Origin: Pseudocercospora fijiensis CIRAD86
Lineage: Eukaryota; Ascomycota; Dothideomycetes; Mycosphaerellales; Mycosphaerellaceae
Length of the DNA stretch: 64,000 nt
Assembly (NCBI RefSeq): GCF_000340215.1
Contig: NW_006921551.1
Coordinates: forward strand, 268,475 to 332,474
Direction of reading: 5' to 3'
The notes beneath the pieces were generated by a model. It made no database searches, was not told the DNA's origin, and worked only from the letters and a program-made list of their open reading frames with translations. Each line of letters starts with the position of its first letter. Positions within the stretch are counted from its first letter, which is position 1. Of this stretch, positions 41,266-52,881 are shown piece after piece. The position numbers were made by a program, and so were the translations under genes.

Positions 41266-42059
41266 CCTGCTTTCCTCTTCCAACGTTATGATATAGTTTC
41301 TAGCACCGGAGGTGTACGCTGACGCCCGTATTCACCCGACTTGTGGAGCAAGCCTGCCTCGATTAGCCAGAGCGCAACGAGAAATCATGACGCATATGGC
41401 AGGCATACTGGTGGTCTCTTAATACAGAGCAGCGTTCAAGATGGTCCGAAAAAGACTAGCCTAGGGACTTCGAGGCCGTGAATCACGGGCGAGAGAGAAG
41501 ACTAAGCACAGCGTTCCTACGCCGAGTTTAGCGAAGTGGAAGAGCCGGAGAGCTAGGGCGTTACGGCTTGTTAAGGCACGAGGCAGACTGTAGCATTTTG
41601 AAAGCAGTCCCGACGCCGCCAAGATTGTTGGAGCTGTCTTGATTCCAAATATGATCGATCCGTCTCGCTAGCGAATGCGGCCTATTATACAGGTCACTGT
41701 ATTTTGTGACATGCTCGACAATGCGAAACTAGTAGGTTGGTTTGCCGCAAAGCTGAATAGCCATCTTAATCTTGAAGGACGACTGCTTTTAGAGGAGCAT
41801 AGCGACTAGAGCAAAGCAACCTCTCAGCTAGGAATTTGTGAAAACTTGGTGGAGAAGTGTGACCAAGTCGAAACAAATCAAGCACTGGTAAGGCGGGCAA
41901 AAGTGAATCAAGCCTTGGTGGAGTCCAGCTCTGCAGCCGGTTTCCGTGAATCCGATCATATCCTGCTAGCGAAACAGATCCGCAAGGCGTTGCCTCTGGA
42001 CAAGACAGCGAACTCTGGCTCAATCCCTACTCCTGACTTTGTACAAACACAACGAGTCA
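41266..42059 (+). pseudogene. Decayed coding segment, unknown
   Basis: In one + frame (about 41700-42050): VFCDMLDNAKLVGWFAAKLN, HLNLEGRLLLEEHSD*SKAT, LGICENLVEKCDQVETNQAL, ESDHILLAKQIRKALPLDKT. One TAG interrupts it. The sequence looks like a helical protein C-terminus. No family recognised. Confidence 0.35.
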
Positions 42060-42278
42060 TCTTTGCTGCCATGATGAGCTTTGCTGCCATGATGAGAGTG
42101 AGCTGCCACGATGAGCTTTGCTGCCGTAATGAGCTGAGCTGCCATAACGAGCTGAGCTGCCATAATGAGAGTTAGCTGCTATGATGAGAGTGAGCTGCCA
42201 CGATGAGAGTGAGCTGGCACGATAAGAGTGAGCTAGCACGATGAGAGTGAGCTGCCATAATGAGAGTAAGCTGCTCCC
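42060..42278. repeat. 18-19 bp minisatellite at the border of the RIP block
   Basis: About eleven units like GAGCTGCCATGATGAGAGT, with CACGATGAGAGTGAGCTGGCACG variants. Base composition switches abruptly right after it, at about 42278, to CA/TG-depleted sequence. Confidence 0.9.
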
Positions 42279-44066
42279 TTTAGTAGGCACCTTTAGTAAT
42301 CTTTACTATTTAGCGGCGCTAAGAGGATAATAGTAGTCCGTATACTGCTATTATTATCGGTCTTACGGAGAGCGCCTTTACGCGGAAGACCTAAGGGATA
42401 TATAGCGGACCTTCTTACAACCTCTAGGTACTACTAAGAGGGTCGGATTACTTACTAGCAAAATAGCTCTTTATATACGAATCCCCCCGACGGACTACCT
42501 ACTAAACTAGAGTCTAGAGCCCTTAGGAGCTTCTAGAGGCCCTCTAAGGCCTATTTACTCCTTCTTCTTCCCTCCCCCGCGGCGTAGGTATAGCGGCCCC
42601 TAGCGGCTATACTAGCTAGGTTAGGGTAGGTTAGTTATAGAGATTTTTAGGGGCTTCCGAAAGGGGGTACCGGACTAGGGGTTAGTAGTGCCCCTTAGCG
42701 ACGGTCGAATCGCCTAAAAGCCTCTAATATATTAATAAAGATAATAGACAACTCTTGCAACGTAAGACCTAGTAATAGCTAAATATTACGTCTGCCTCCG
42801 AGTTTTTAACTATTCTTATCAAATTTGTTAGTTACTAGCTTGTCTAAGGAAGCTAGTAGACGTTTACGTAAGAACTAGCTAGATATAACTAGTAATAGTA
42901 AGTCTGCCGAGGACTTAGATACTACTCTAAGCCTAAGTAAATAGTTGTTAGAAACTAATGCATTTGTAGCTAGTTTCTTAAGGATAGTACGCTAAGACCT
43001 AGGGGATTAGGCTAATAAGCCTAATAAGGTCGAGGACTAACGCGCTATAAAGAAGGAACGTAAAAGCAAGAAGAAAGAAAAGTAGGAGAGTAATAAGGCA
43101 GAGAGGGCGGTAATAATAGCGGTAGAGGGTAGCCCTTCCGCTAATATTAAAGAAGCCCCGACCTAACCTTATAGCTACCTAGGCTATACGAGCCTTAAGT
43201 ATTTCAACTCGTAGTACCTAAACCGGAAACAAGGCTACCCCTTCGCTACTACTATAGAAGTTAATAAGGACGAAAGTCTAACCTAGCCTAAAGGAGGTAA
43301 TAGAGACTAGCTAAGGAACCCCCCGCCTAGGTCTGCCTCGTAGGCCCGCCCGTCTACCTCTAACGCTTCTGCTCCCGTAGCTCTATATAGAAAGAAGAGA
43401 GGGACTACCCTATTAATAGTCGGTTCCCCTTAAGTTAGAGTTCTAAGGAAGAAAAGTAAAGCGCTAAAGGAGAAGGCCTTAAGGACTACCTCTAATTTAC
43501 GCGGTCGCACTTCGAATATTAAAGAAGTTACTAGATCCTTAAAGGAAGCCTCTATCTCTAGGTTAAGCACATCGCGTATAGGTAGTAGCTCTACCTCTAC
43601 CTTATGCCTATTAACTTCTGTATTTAAACTACGGGTTACTTTAACTAAGACATTAGTCCGTACGGACAATATCTAAAGTAATATACTAGATAATACTATA
43701 TATTAGTACGCTAATAGAAGGCACCTATTCGTTAGGTAGCCCCCGGCCCTATTAGCGGACCTTCCTAAGCGTCTATATCCCTTCCTTAAGGCGGCCTTTT
43801 ATTTAGGCGTTATTCTAGTTAGCGGCATTAAAGAGGCAGTCTATTAGGCAGGTAGTTTTATTATCGGCCTTTACCGAATAGAGGACGCTAGAAAGGCGTT
43901 AGGAAAGGAGTTTAACTATAATAGTTATAAGTTAGAGATTTCGTTATTTCAGACTAGCGGACCTAGGGTATTCTACTATAAGACTGCCCTACTATCCTAC
44001 GGCTATCTAATAGCTACTACTATTGCTAGGTTAAAGGAACGACCGAAGGATATTTCCTTCTAGTTA
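42279..44066 (+). pseudogene. Tad-like LINE, ORF1 region, RIP-broken
   Basis: Heavily RIP-biased. A + frame just before the gap reads AFYLGVILVSGIKEAVYQAG, SFIIGLYRIEDARKALGKEF, LEISLFQTSGPRVFYYKTAL and ATTIARLKERPKDISF, with TAG only at Gln/Trp-type sites. Upstream (about 43000-43680) a Lys/Ser/Arg-rich low-complexity part is present. Position directly before an endonuclease/RT frame in the same orientation makes this the ORF1 (gag-like) protein. ORF1 proteins bind the element RNA. The 5' end is near the minisatellite border. Confidence 0.55.
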
Positions 44067-44251
44067 NNNNNNNNNNNNNNNNNNNNNNNNNNNNNNNNNN
44101 NNNNNNNNNNNNNNNNNNNNNNNNNNNNNNNNNNNNNNNNNNNNNNNNNNNNNNNNNNNNNNNNNNNNNNNNNNNNNNNNNNNNNNNNNNNNNNNNNNNN
44201 NNNNNNNNNNNNNNNNNNNNNNNNNNNNNNNNNNNNNNNNNNNNNNNNNNN
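44067..44251. other. Assembly gap (185 N)
   Basis: Run of N. The LINE frames on both sides have the same orientation, so the gap is inside one element and true length may differ from 185. Confidence 1.
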
Positions 44252-46450
44252 TAATATTTGTAATAAAGCCTATAATACCCTAGCCTACCTAGAGGTATAA
44301 ACGGTTATCCTAATAAATAAGCAAGGCGTAGAGTCTATACTGCTATATAAGCCTAAGCTATAAAGGGATTTAATATACGTATTTGTTCTCTAAATGTTAA
44401 CTCGGTACGCAATCCCGCTAGGTTCCGTGCCGCTTATAAGTTTATAAAGAGCCGCTAGGTCGATATCTTATTACTATAGAACACGCGCCTAACTAATAAG
44501 ATGTCTTTGTATTACGAGTCGGTGCTTCTAGGCATCTTCTTAATTAACAACCCTTTAGGGAGTAAATTAGGTAGTGTTAGCATCTTAGTTAATAGCTTAA
44601 CTACGACCTTCGCTAAGGGTTTACCCTTTTATATAGACGATATAGGACGGCTATTAGTTTGTAAGCTAATTTGTAAGGGCATTATACTAACTGTTGCGTC
44701 GGTATACGCCCTAGCGAATATTAGTCCCCGAATTACCTTCTTTAATAAAGCTACGGGTAGGTTAACTAAGCTTAAAGAACCGCTAAATATTAACGTAGTA
44801 GGTAGCGACTAGAACTAAGTCTCCTAGGGGATTAATAAAAGAACTAATGTCCTAAGTCGAACCTCTACTATTGCCGCTATACGTCGATTTATTGCAGCCC
44901 TTCGTTTAGATAGTATTACACTTATTAATAGCTAGAGGGATCGCTACCCTAATCGAATTGAGTTTATATACTTTGTTTTAACTATAGGGATCTCTAGGAT
45001 TAATCGAATTTATATCCGGTCTAATTAGAATAGTAGGACTTCTTAGTAGCGAATTGTATTAAATAGCGGCTTGTCCGACTATAAGGTAGTCTCTACTAAG
45101 CTAGGAGGGCTCGATACTAACGCGAGAGGCCTAGGCTAGTAGCGCTTACGCCTACTAATGCTCGAGAAGAAATAGGTAGTAGCTAGCTACTACTAGGCTC
45201 TTACCTTACTTCCTTAGGATAATCCTATTAGTAAATAGCTAAAGTTTAAAGCAGGCATCTAAAAGAGCTTGAATTAGATAGCTAAGGAATAGAGGGAGAG
45301 ATCCCGAATATATACTCGAAATCTAATAAAGCGGAGGTCTGCTTTAATTAGTCGGAGGAAGTCCGATATAGTAGATCGTAACTTAGAGCTCTAAATTGAA
45401 GCCCTTAAGCTACGGGAGAGTTACCTAGCAGAGTAGCAGTTTAAGAGTTACTCTTACTACGCCCTAGCTAAACATTTGCTCTTAGGCGAACGGCCTACTA
45501 AGTAGTTCTTCGCCTTTTATAAAGCAATAACTTATATCTATATCTCGGGTATAAAGGATACGTAAGGAGTAGTTAGGACTAAACCTAATAAAATCTTAGC
45601 TATTGCTAGTAAGTACTACTCTAAGCTTTATACCGAGAAGCTATCCGCCGACTAGGTAAGAGAGAGGGTTCTTAACTATTTAGATAGAGGGATAAGTACT
45701 AAATTAGTAGAGGCCTACTTAGACCTCGACTATATATAAGAGGTATAGCGAGCGCTTAAAAGAGCGGCCGTAGGAAGGTCGCCGGGGTTTAATAGCCTGC
45801 CTTCTAAGTTTTATAAAGCTCTTATACGCGTAGAACCGAAGAGGCCTCCTATAATAATTAATAGAGAGCTAGAGGAAGATCCGCTACTAGTTACCTACCG
45901 TATCGCCGAGGTACACAAGGAGATTATAACTCGGAGCGAACTCCTAGAGGGATAGACAGATAGAGTTCTTACGGTCCTTTTTAAAGAAAAGGGCTCCCCG
46001 GAGGAGCTTAAGAACTACCGTCTACTATTCTTAATAAATGTTAATTATAAGATCTTTACGGAGATACTTATATAAAGAGTTATACGAGCGCTAAAGAGCG
46101 TTATTAGTCTATATTAGAGTGCCTTCTTACTAGGGCGCCTAATAGACGATAACGTAAGAACGGTATAGTTCCTTATCGACCGGCATCGCCTAAGAGGTAA
46201 CAAACCGCGAATTAACGAAGAGCCTATCGCTATCCTCTTCCTAGACTAGAAGAAAGCCTATAATAGAGTTAGCTATACCTACCTTTAGGCGGTATTACGC
46301 AAACTAGGCTTCCCTAACCGGTTTATTAGCTAGTTAAAATTGCTTTACTTAGACACTTGTACTAGGGTTTATTTAAACGGTTACTTAGGAGAGCTAGTAG
46401 AGGTTTACTATAGTATACGCTAGGGTAACCTATTAAGCTGCCCGCTCTTT
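44252..46450 (+). pseudogene. Tad-like LINE, ORF2 (APE endonuclease and reverse transcriptase), RIP-broken and truncated
   Basis: The + frame gives, in order: endonuclease motifs LLLQNTRLTNKM-type start at about 44475, GIILTVASVYALANISPRIT (about 44680), INVVGSDWN (44790, the GDFN box), then a linker and RT: RSPGFNSLPSKFYK (about 45775), VLTVLFKEKGSPEELKNYRL (45970), AFLLGRLIDDNVRT (46120), AILFLDQKKAYNRVSYTYLQ (46230; the expected catalytic Asp pair is mutated to Asn in AYN), LGFPNRFIS and CPLFI (46440). Reading assumes TAG/TAA at Gln/Trp places. The RT stops at CPLFI before the YADD box, where foreign sequence begins at about 46450. Non-LTR elements of this kind are targets of RIP in ascomycetes. 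The embedded 103-codon open frame (44501-44812) is part of the endonuclease, not a gene. Confidence 0.8.
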
Positions 46451-46910
46451 ATTAGACCCCGCAGTAGTTCGGTTTCCGAACTACTAAACGTATATAGTTT
46501 AGTTTCTTAGCGGCGAACTAGCTCCCTAGTTCCGGTTTAGCTTTTTCGAACTATATAGATTCCTAGTTTAAACTAGAGACTATATTAGTTTTACTATAAG
46601 GACACTCTTATTCGACTGCCGGCTACGATTGCCGGCTATAATAGTAACTCTATTACATTTACTACGCTCTTTTGCCGTTACTAGGGCGTAGTTGCCGTTA
46701 CTAGGGCGTAGTTGCCGTTACTAGGGCGTAGTTTTGCTATAAGGATACTCTTATTCGACTGCCGGCTACAATTACTAGCTATAATAGTTACTAGATTGTA
46801 TTTACTACGCTTTATTACCGTTACTAGGGCGTAGTTACCGTTGCTAGGGCGTAGTTGCCGTTGCTAGGGCGTAGTTGCTATTACTAGGGCGTAGTTGCTA
46901 TAGTTGCGAA
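46451..46910. repeat. Duplicated border segment with hairpin and 20-bp repeats
   Basis: Starts with CAGTAGTTCGGTTTCCGAACTACTAAAC-like DNA (46471-46498), a 9-bp-stem inverted repeat GTAGTTCGG..CCGAACTAC. Then a 143-bp unit (CTATAAGGA.ACTCTTATTCGACTGCCGGCTAC) is present twice, at 46594 and 46737, each copy followed by 3-4 copies of GCCGTTACTAGGGCGTAGTT (20 bp). This is where the LINE is interrupted, so it may be the end of the inserted element. Confidence 0.6.
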
Positions 46911-47042
46911 AGCTTACCTATATAACGTTACGTAGGCGGCAACAATTAGGGCTTCGCGATATTCTTATACTTTCAACTTCTTCCTCTATACCTATACCGA
47001 TAATAACTACTATACGCTACGCCCCCGCCCCTTTCCCTTATA

Positions 47043-48470
47043 ATAGTAAGAAAGAAGCGCGCCGCGCGCTAAATAGAAGATAGAACTAAAGACCGCGAGT
47101 TTGTTTTACCTAAGCGTCTAACTAAAAAGCGTAAGACTAAAGAGGAGTACTCTATAAAGAAGAATTCCGTACGAGACCGCGAGAGAAAGGAGAAGATAGA
47201 TAAGGATAAAAGAGCTAAGGATAAGAGAAGAAAGGCGCGGAATAAGGTATTCTATCGATAGCTAGCGCCTATAGAAAAAAGTAAAGGTTAGAATAAGAAG
47301 ATAACCTAAGAGAAGGCTAAGAGGAGGAAAGAATTGTAGCTAGTTTTCGAGCGTAAAGTTCTAGTAGCGTAAGTTAATCTAGCTAGCGGCCGTAGCTAGC
47401 AGCTATAGCCGGTAGCCGTAGCCGGTAGCTATAGCCGGTATATTTTTCTTTAATACGTTAACTAATAGCATTTAGACCTATAGCCGCTACCTCTATCGAT
47501 ACGACCGATAGTAACGGAGATATTTAGATAGCCGAGAACAACAATACTAGAGTTTAGGATACCGCGATAGAGCTTAATACTACGAATAAAGGAACTAAAA
47601 AAAGCGAGGAGATACTATACGTCGATCTAGTAATAGGTATAGTCTTAGAGCCTAACGCTATAGACGATAAGCGCTAGGAGTAGATCGAGTATAGTTAAAG
47701 AGACGAGATACTAGTAAAGGGCTAAGGTATAAGTCCTATTAATCTAGAAAATTATAGTTAAAGCTACTACGAAAAGCTAGCAAGGATTAGAATCGAGACT
47801 AGTCGTCTTTATATCCTTAATATAGAGTAGAAGTTTCTTTATTAGTATTAGAGCGAAGCCTTTACGTCTATAAAGGCAAAGTAGCTTACGATTAATACGA
47901 TCGAGGCTAGGTATCTAGGGACGGTAGAAGTATTACTATAGGAGGAAGGGGTATAGGTAATTATTCTATACTCGGCATATATAGCCGGCGTTCGTAGCCG
48001 GCAGATACTAACAGTTAAATAGAAAGCGTTTCTCGAAGGTAGAGTACTACTACTATATAAAATCTTTACTAAGGCAGAGAGGGCTTATATCCGGAATCTA
48101 AGCTACTAGTAGGATAGGTTAGCGTTAGAATTCTCTAAATCTCTATATAAGCCTCCGAAGGATTACCTATTTTAGCGATACGGCTTTATCTCGACTACTC
48201 CGTAGGTACCCGAAGAAGCTCGAGCGCTCTTTAAGGTCTTTACTAAGAAGCGGAAGGAGTTCGAGGATTAGGATTAGTTAATAGAGCTATTAGTTAGTCT
48301 TAGGTTTCGTAGTTAGACTCGGCCTAAGCATTTGCTTATCGAGTGTCTTATACCGAAAGAGGATAGATTAAGACTAAAAACGAGCTTAGATTCGTTAGGT
48401 ATAGTAGCTCGGTTCCGTTAGTAGGAGAGAGCCGCCGTATAGAAGGCAAAATTTAGGTAGTTAGGGTAGC
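47043..48470 (+). pseudogene. RIP-broken reading frame of unknown function
   Basis: Reading TAG/TAA as former Gln/Trp, a + frame gives a basic N-terminal part (DREFVLPKRLTKKRKTKEEY, RDRERKEKIDKDKRAKDKRR), then after a GCCGGTA-repeat spacer (47401-47440) an acidic stretch and a globular-looking part: KLARIRIETSRLYILNIEQ, ARYLGTVEVLL, VIILYSAYIAGVRSRQILTV, RVLLLYKIFTKAERAYIRNL, SLYKPPKDYLF, TRPKHLLIECLIPKEDRLRL. It is upstream of and co-oriented with the hAT transposase. It may be an accessory ORF of the same element, or a captured gene. I do not recognise it. Confidence 0.45.
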
Positions 48471-49079
48471 TAGGAAAGAAATTCTAGTAGTTAGGCTAGC
48501 TAGGGTAGCTAGGAAAAAAAAATCTAGTAGTTAGGTAGCTAGGAAACAAAAAAAAAGGTAGCTAGCTATTTACTACCTAGCTATTCCTAACGATACGATA
48601 CTATAAAAGAAAGGGTGTTTCCCTATAGCTACTAGTATATATCTACTACTCCTAAGTCCTTACCTTACTATACGAAACCTTAAAACATACCGACCGATAT
48701 TGTATATATACTAGGCGCTATACTAGGAAGGGTAATAACGAGACGATAGTCGAAACAGTCTAGTATATAAGCGAGATTACGATAACGTCGAGAGGAGGTC
48801 GTATACTTACCTTCGAGCCTATCGAGTCCTAGACGACGATTAGGGCTAGATTCATCCTCTCCGAATCCTAGTAGTAGGAATTTATTATAGGGTACTACTA
48901 CCTAGTCCTTACCTTTACGGGGTCTAAGTAGAAGGTTGTTCGGAGATATAAGAACATCGAGTATTAACCCGGAAATCTTCGAAAAGGCTAGCTAGGCGTA
49001 TCTTTAGAAACCCGAGTATATAGAGTAGTTTAATTAATAGGTCTATAAGATATAGTTCCCTTTATACTTACGTTTAAAG

Positions 49080-51800
49080 GAGTATAAACTCCGGAAGTAC
49101 TCGGTACGATAGGGGAGTAAGGAGCGAACGGACATATTCTAGAAGTTCTTTATAGAGGGGGCATTACACTATTATACGACTTCTCGACTTAAAGGTTAAC
49201 TAGTAATTGTCTATAACTTCTACGGTTTAATCTTGAAATACCCGAAACTAGGGGATAGGAACTTATCGCCTACGAACTATCTCTATTCTAAACAGTATCG
49301 GGAATCTTAAGGAGAGAGGAGAGTTAATATAGATATAGCGTTCTAGAAAGGGGTACGTCTTCTAAAATGCCGGCTATAGCTACCGGCTATAGCTACCGGC
49401 TATAGCTACCGGCTACAGATTCCGGCTATAGATTCCGGCTACTTAAATTAACTATAGAGGTCTAGCTAATTATTATAGGCTACGCTTAAGGAAGCTCTAG
49501 GATTAAAGGCTACCGATTTCTCTCCCGAAGACTTTAAGCAACTAGTAAACGAAATGCTAGCTATAAACGGTCTTCCGGAAGACTTCTACGAAAGGGAGTC
49601 TATATAGAAGATATACCTATATCTTATAAACTACCCTCCCCTATTTTTCGGCGTAACAACCTAGCGTATTATATTCGAAAAGAATAAAGAGGCTACGTTA
49701 GACGATATTCGGGAGATCCTCCGTAATACTCGCCAAGTAGCTATTACTATCGATAGCTAGTTAAGCCGGACTATAAGAGCCTCCTTCCTCTCGATTATAC
49801 TATACTTTATTAATTCGGATTAGAAACTCTAGGAACTTATAATCGGATTCCCTAAAATTCTAGGTTCCTATACTAGTAAGGATATAGCGAAGCTTGTCTA
49901 TACGGCAATAGATAGGGTTAGCGTAATAACGAAACTAATCTCGATTACTACGGATAACGCTAGTAATAATCGAATATTGTATAAGGCGTTATATATACAA
50001 TTTACTCGTATATGTCTTTAAAATTACTAATTATATCGATAGGGTCGAGTACGTAGAGGAGATTATAAGGTCTATAATCTAGCTTAATCTTCCGAATATT
50101 AAGCTCGCTACGATTCCGGATACGTACGATAATACGTACGACGATAACGATAAAGAGGAGCCTAGTAATAGCCCTAGCCCTATTAAATCGGAGCCGACGT
50201 CGTTACTAGTTATATCCCTATAGAAGTTTCCCTACCTCGCTTATATAGTTTAAATCGCGATCCGAGCCCTCTTTAAGACGCTTAAAATTGCACTATTAAA
50301 CGACGACTAATAGAAGATCCTAGATAAGGATAAGGCAAAGTCGAAAGTCGAGAAACTTATTATAGCAATAAAACGGGATAAGATAGAGAGCCTCGCTCTC
50401 GTTTTATATAAGGTATAACTTTTGTCCGTAGCCGGTACCTATAGCCGGCAACCTAGTATAGTTCTAACTCTTTTTCTCTAGCTTCGTCGTCTAGCAATAT
50501 ATACAAACTCGAGCTTATAGAGATATAACCGATTCGAGGCTATTTAAAAGAACCTAATCGAGCGCCCTAAAACCGATGCCTAGAATATCGTATAGAATAA
50601 GCGATAGCAAAAGCGGCCTCCTTAGCGCCTACTCCGTTTTACCTAAGACGTTAAGACTCGGTTCGATTCGACTTTCTATATAGTTACGAGGGGATATACT
50701 TTACGTACCGCTCTCGAGATCTATTAGAGTTCCGAGGGTATTAAGTAGCTCGGCCTTACCGCCGCCGAATAGCGCTAAGTAAAGTATCTCGTCGATATTA
50801 GTAAGTATTACGCGAAGGTTACTACTACGATTAGAAGAACCCGAGGACCGACGATCTACCTTGTCTTTACGTACTATAACTAGCTCTTTAACGAGCTCGA
50901 GGAAACCGTAGCTAAGCTAGCTAAGAAGAGCGTTCCCTAGAAAGTAGCTATAACGAAAGCTATAGACACCTCCTATACTAAGTTGTATAAATATTATAGT
51001 GCTACCTTTAAGTCGTTCGGGGATATCTATAGCGTTACGTACTTGCTTAACCTAGTAGAAAAGGATATATACTAGTAGAGGCCGGAATAGAAGGCGGACG
51101 AGGTATAGCCGAAGTATTACTAGACTATTCTAGAAATAGTAGAAAAGATATTCTACGAGCGTCGGAAGGAAACTAGTTTAAATATAGCTTCTATAAAGAA
51201 AAAGAAGGTTTAGAAGGCTCCGATATTATACCTGTTTTATAGGTAGGAAGTAGAGGTAGAAGAGGAAGCAACTACTAAAGTAAATAAAGAAGAGTTCGAT
51301 CTCTATCGGCGCGCGAGTAAGTACAAACCCGTAGGCTCGGAAAGAGGGCTAATAATCTCTAGATCTTACCGGTTTTCTAGACGAATTCGGAGACGATATT
51401 CTCGCTATATAGTAGCGGTTAGAGCCTAAGTTTCTAACGATAGCGTCGGTCGCTCGGGACGTCCTCGCTATCCCGAGCGTAGGTATAGGCTATAAGAGGT
51501 CTTTTAGTATCGCTCGTTACTAGGGCCGCTTTAATCGAATATACTCGCCTACTACCTTCGAATCTATTATAGTATTCCGATACTATCTCCTCTACTAGAA
51601 TCGCTAAGGTAGGTTACTAAAGATTATACTAAAGGAGTTAATCGAGGAATTAGAAAACCTTAAGATCGAAGAAACCTAGGAGCGCGAAGAGAATACGAAA
51701 TTTAGTCTAAGCGAAACCCTAATTAGTAATAACGAAGAGGAGGAGGGTAGAGGTAGAAGGCGATACCGGGTCGAGAAGCGGAAACGTATATAGGCTTAGA
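49080..51800 (+). pseudogene. hAT-superfamily transposase, RIP-broken
   Basis: Order of motifs on the + strand: N-terminal part with TDIFQKFFIEGALHYYTTSR (about 49130); LGLKATDFSPEDFKQLVNEM (49500); VAITIDSWLSRTIRASFLSI (49740) and INSDWKLWELIIGFPKILGS (49815), then ISITTDNASNNRIL (49945), the conserved region with catalytic Asp of hAT elements; an intron 50413-50481 (GTATAA...CTCTAG); RFDSTFYIVTRGY (50665); LTAAEWRQVKYLVDI-type segment (50760); YNQLFNELEETVAKL (50880); and the C-terminal dimerisation region PKFLTIASVARDVLAIPSVG, RYQGRFN, FESIIVFRYYLLYQN (51425-51600). All breaks are TAG/TAA at Gln/Trp positions plus one possible frameshift near 51370. Family typical length (about 700-900 aa) is matched. 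The element is dead. Confidence 0.85.
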
Positions 51801-52167
51801 GTAGCTTTAAGGAGACGAAGCGTTTACATATAAGGTAATATAGCCGGCATATATAGCCGGTATATATCCGAAATGTATTTCGAATTCCTAGGACCTAAAC
51901 AGACTAGTTACTATAGCAACCGACCCCGCTTACCTACGGACTATTTCTAATTCTCTATTCGCTCTTCCTCTCCTTCTTCCCTTTCCCTATATTCTTAAAG
52001 ACAAACATACCTTAAGGATTCGGCTCTTCGGGCCTTCCTAAGCCGGCTACCTCCCCTTCCTTAAGCTACTATCCTTTATTCGAATCTAACGATAACCTAC
52101 TAAGGCGGTTTAATAGAAGACTATTTATTCTAGAAGGCAAGAAGCATTAATATCTTCTTACGATTAT
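51801..52167. other. Spacer with GCCGG repeats between hAT and histone-like frames
   Basis: Contains TAGCCGGCATATATAGCCGGTATATA (51839-51864) and a CT-rich stretch (51940-52000). No gene seen. The CT-rich stretch could be a former promoter of the following frame. Confidence 0.4.
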
Positions 52168-52881
52168 ATGCTTATTAATTTTCCAGGTCCTACCGATATA
52201 CCTTCGTCGCCTAAACGTATAGATAAATATCTTTAGAGGCTAAAGGGTAAGGGTAAAGTAAGCTAAGTATAGGGAGACCGTAGCGAGAACGAGATATCGG
52301 AAGAGTAAGGCTCTCCGTAGTATATACGAAGGAAGGGGGTTCCTCGGAAAATAGTACTAAAAAATAAGAAGGCTATAGGTAGATAGGAGAAAGCTAAAAA
52401 GAGTAGGCGGACGAAGACTATCGCGAAGAAAAGTTATCTTTCTATTAAAAGAAAGGGAATAAGGCAGGACTCGACGATAAAGAAGCGGCGCTTTAAACTA
52501 GGTACTATTACCCTTCGCTAGATCCGGCTTTTCTAAAACAAAAGAGGGACCGAGCTTTTAATCCCTAAGACTCCCTTCTAGCGACTCGTCCGAGAAATTA
52601 CATTAGATTTTCGGTCTAGTATACGATTTACGGCTAAGGCGATTAGTACTCTTTAGGAAGCTACGGAGGCATTTCTCGTAACCGAGCTTAAGCTTTTAAA
52701 CCTCCTTGCTATCTATACGAAGCGGGTTACTCTTTAAAATAAAGATATATAGCTTCTAGCTAAAATTCGGCGTCGGTTTATAGCGGATTAGTTAGAAATT
52801 ATATTTAGTCGTTAGATTAACCTAGGAGGAGGCCTATTTTCGCATCCTTTTACTAGCTATAGGCGCCGGCTATATTTCTAA
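52168..52881 (+). pseudogene. Histone H3-fold protein (H3/CENP-A-like), RIP-broken, inside the transposon block
   Basis: From the ATG at 52168 one + frame runs 237 codons to TAA 52879-52881, interrupted only by TAG/TAA codons at places fitting Gln or Trp. The N-terminal about 100 residues are Lys/Arg/Ser-rich. From 52482 the histone fold is clear: KKRRFKLGTITLR*IRLF, GTELLIPKTPF*RLVREIT (alpha-N and alpha-1; H3 has GTVALREIRRYQ and TELLIRKLPFQRLVREIA), RFTAKAISTL*EATEAFLVT (alpha-2), NLLAIYTKRVTL (H3: NLCAIHAKRVTI) and KDI*LLAKIRRR (H3: KDIQLARRIRG). The tail is much longer than canonical H3 and lacks ARTKQTARKS, so a CENP-A or other variant type is more likely than canonical H3. The frame may have continued into 52882-53270. 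No host gene context; co-oriented with the hAT frame. Confidence 0.75.

Noticed and set aside
44501..44812. 103-codon ORF as a separate gene
   Set aside because: Its frame and motifs (LTVASVYA, NVVGSDW) are part of the LINE endonuclease; it is open only because few Gln/Trp codons lie in this part.
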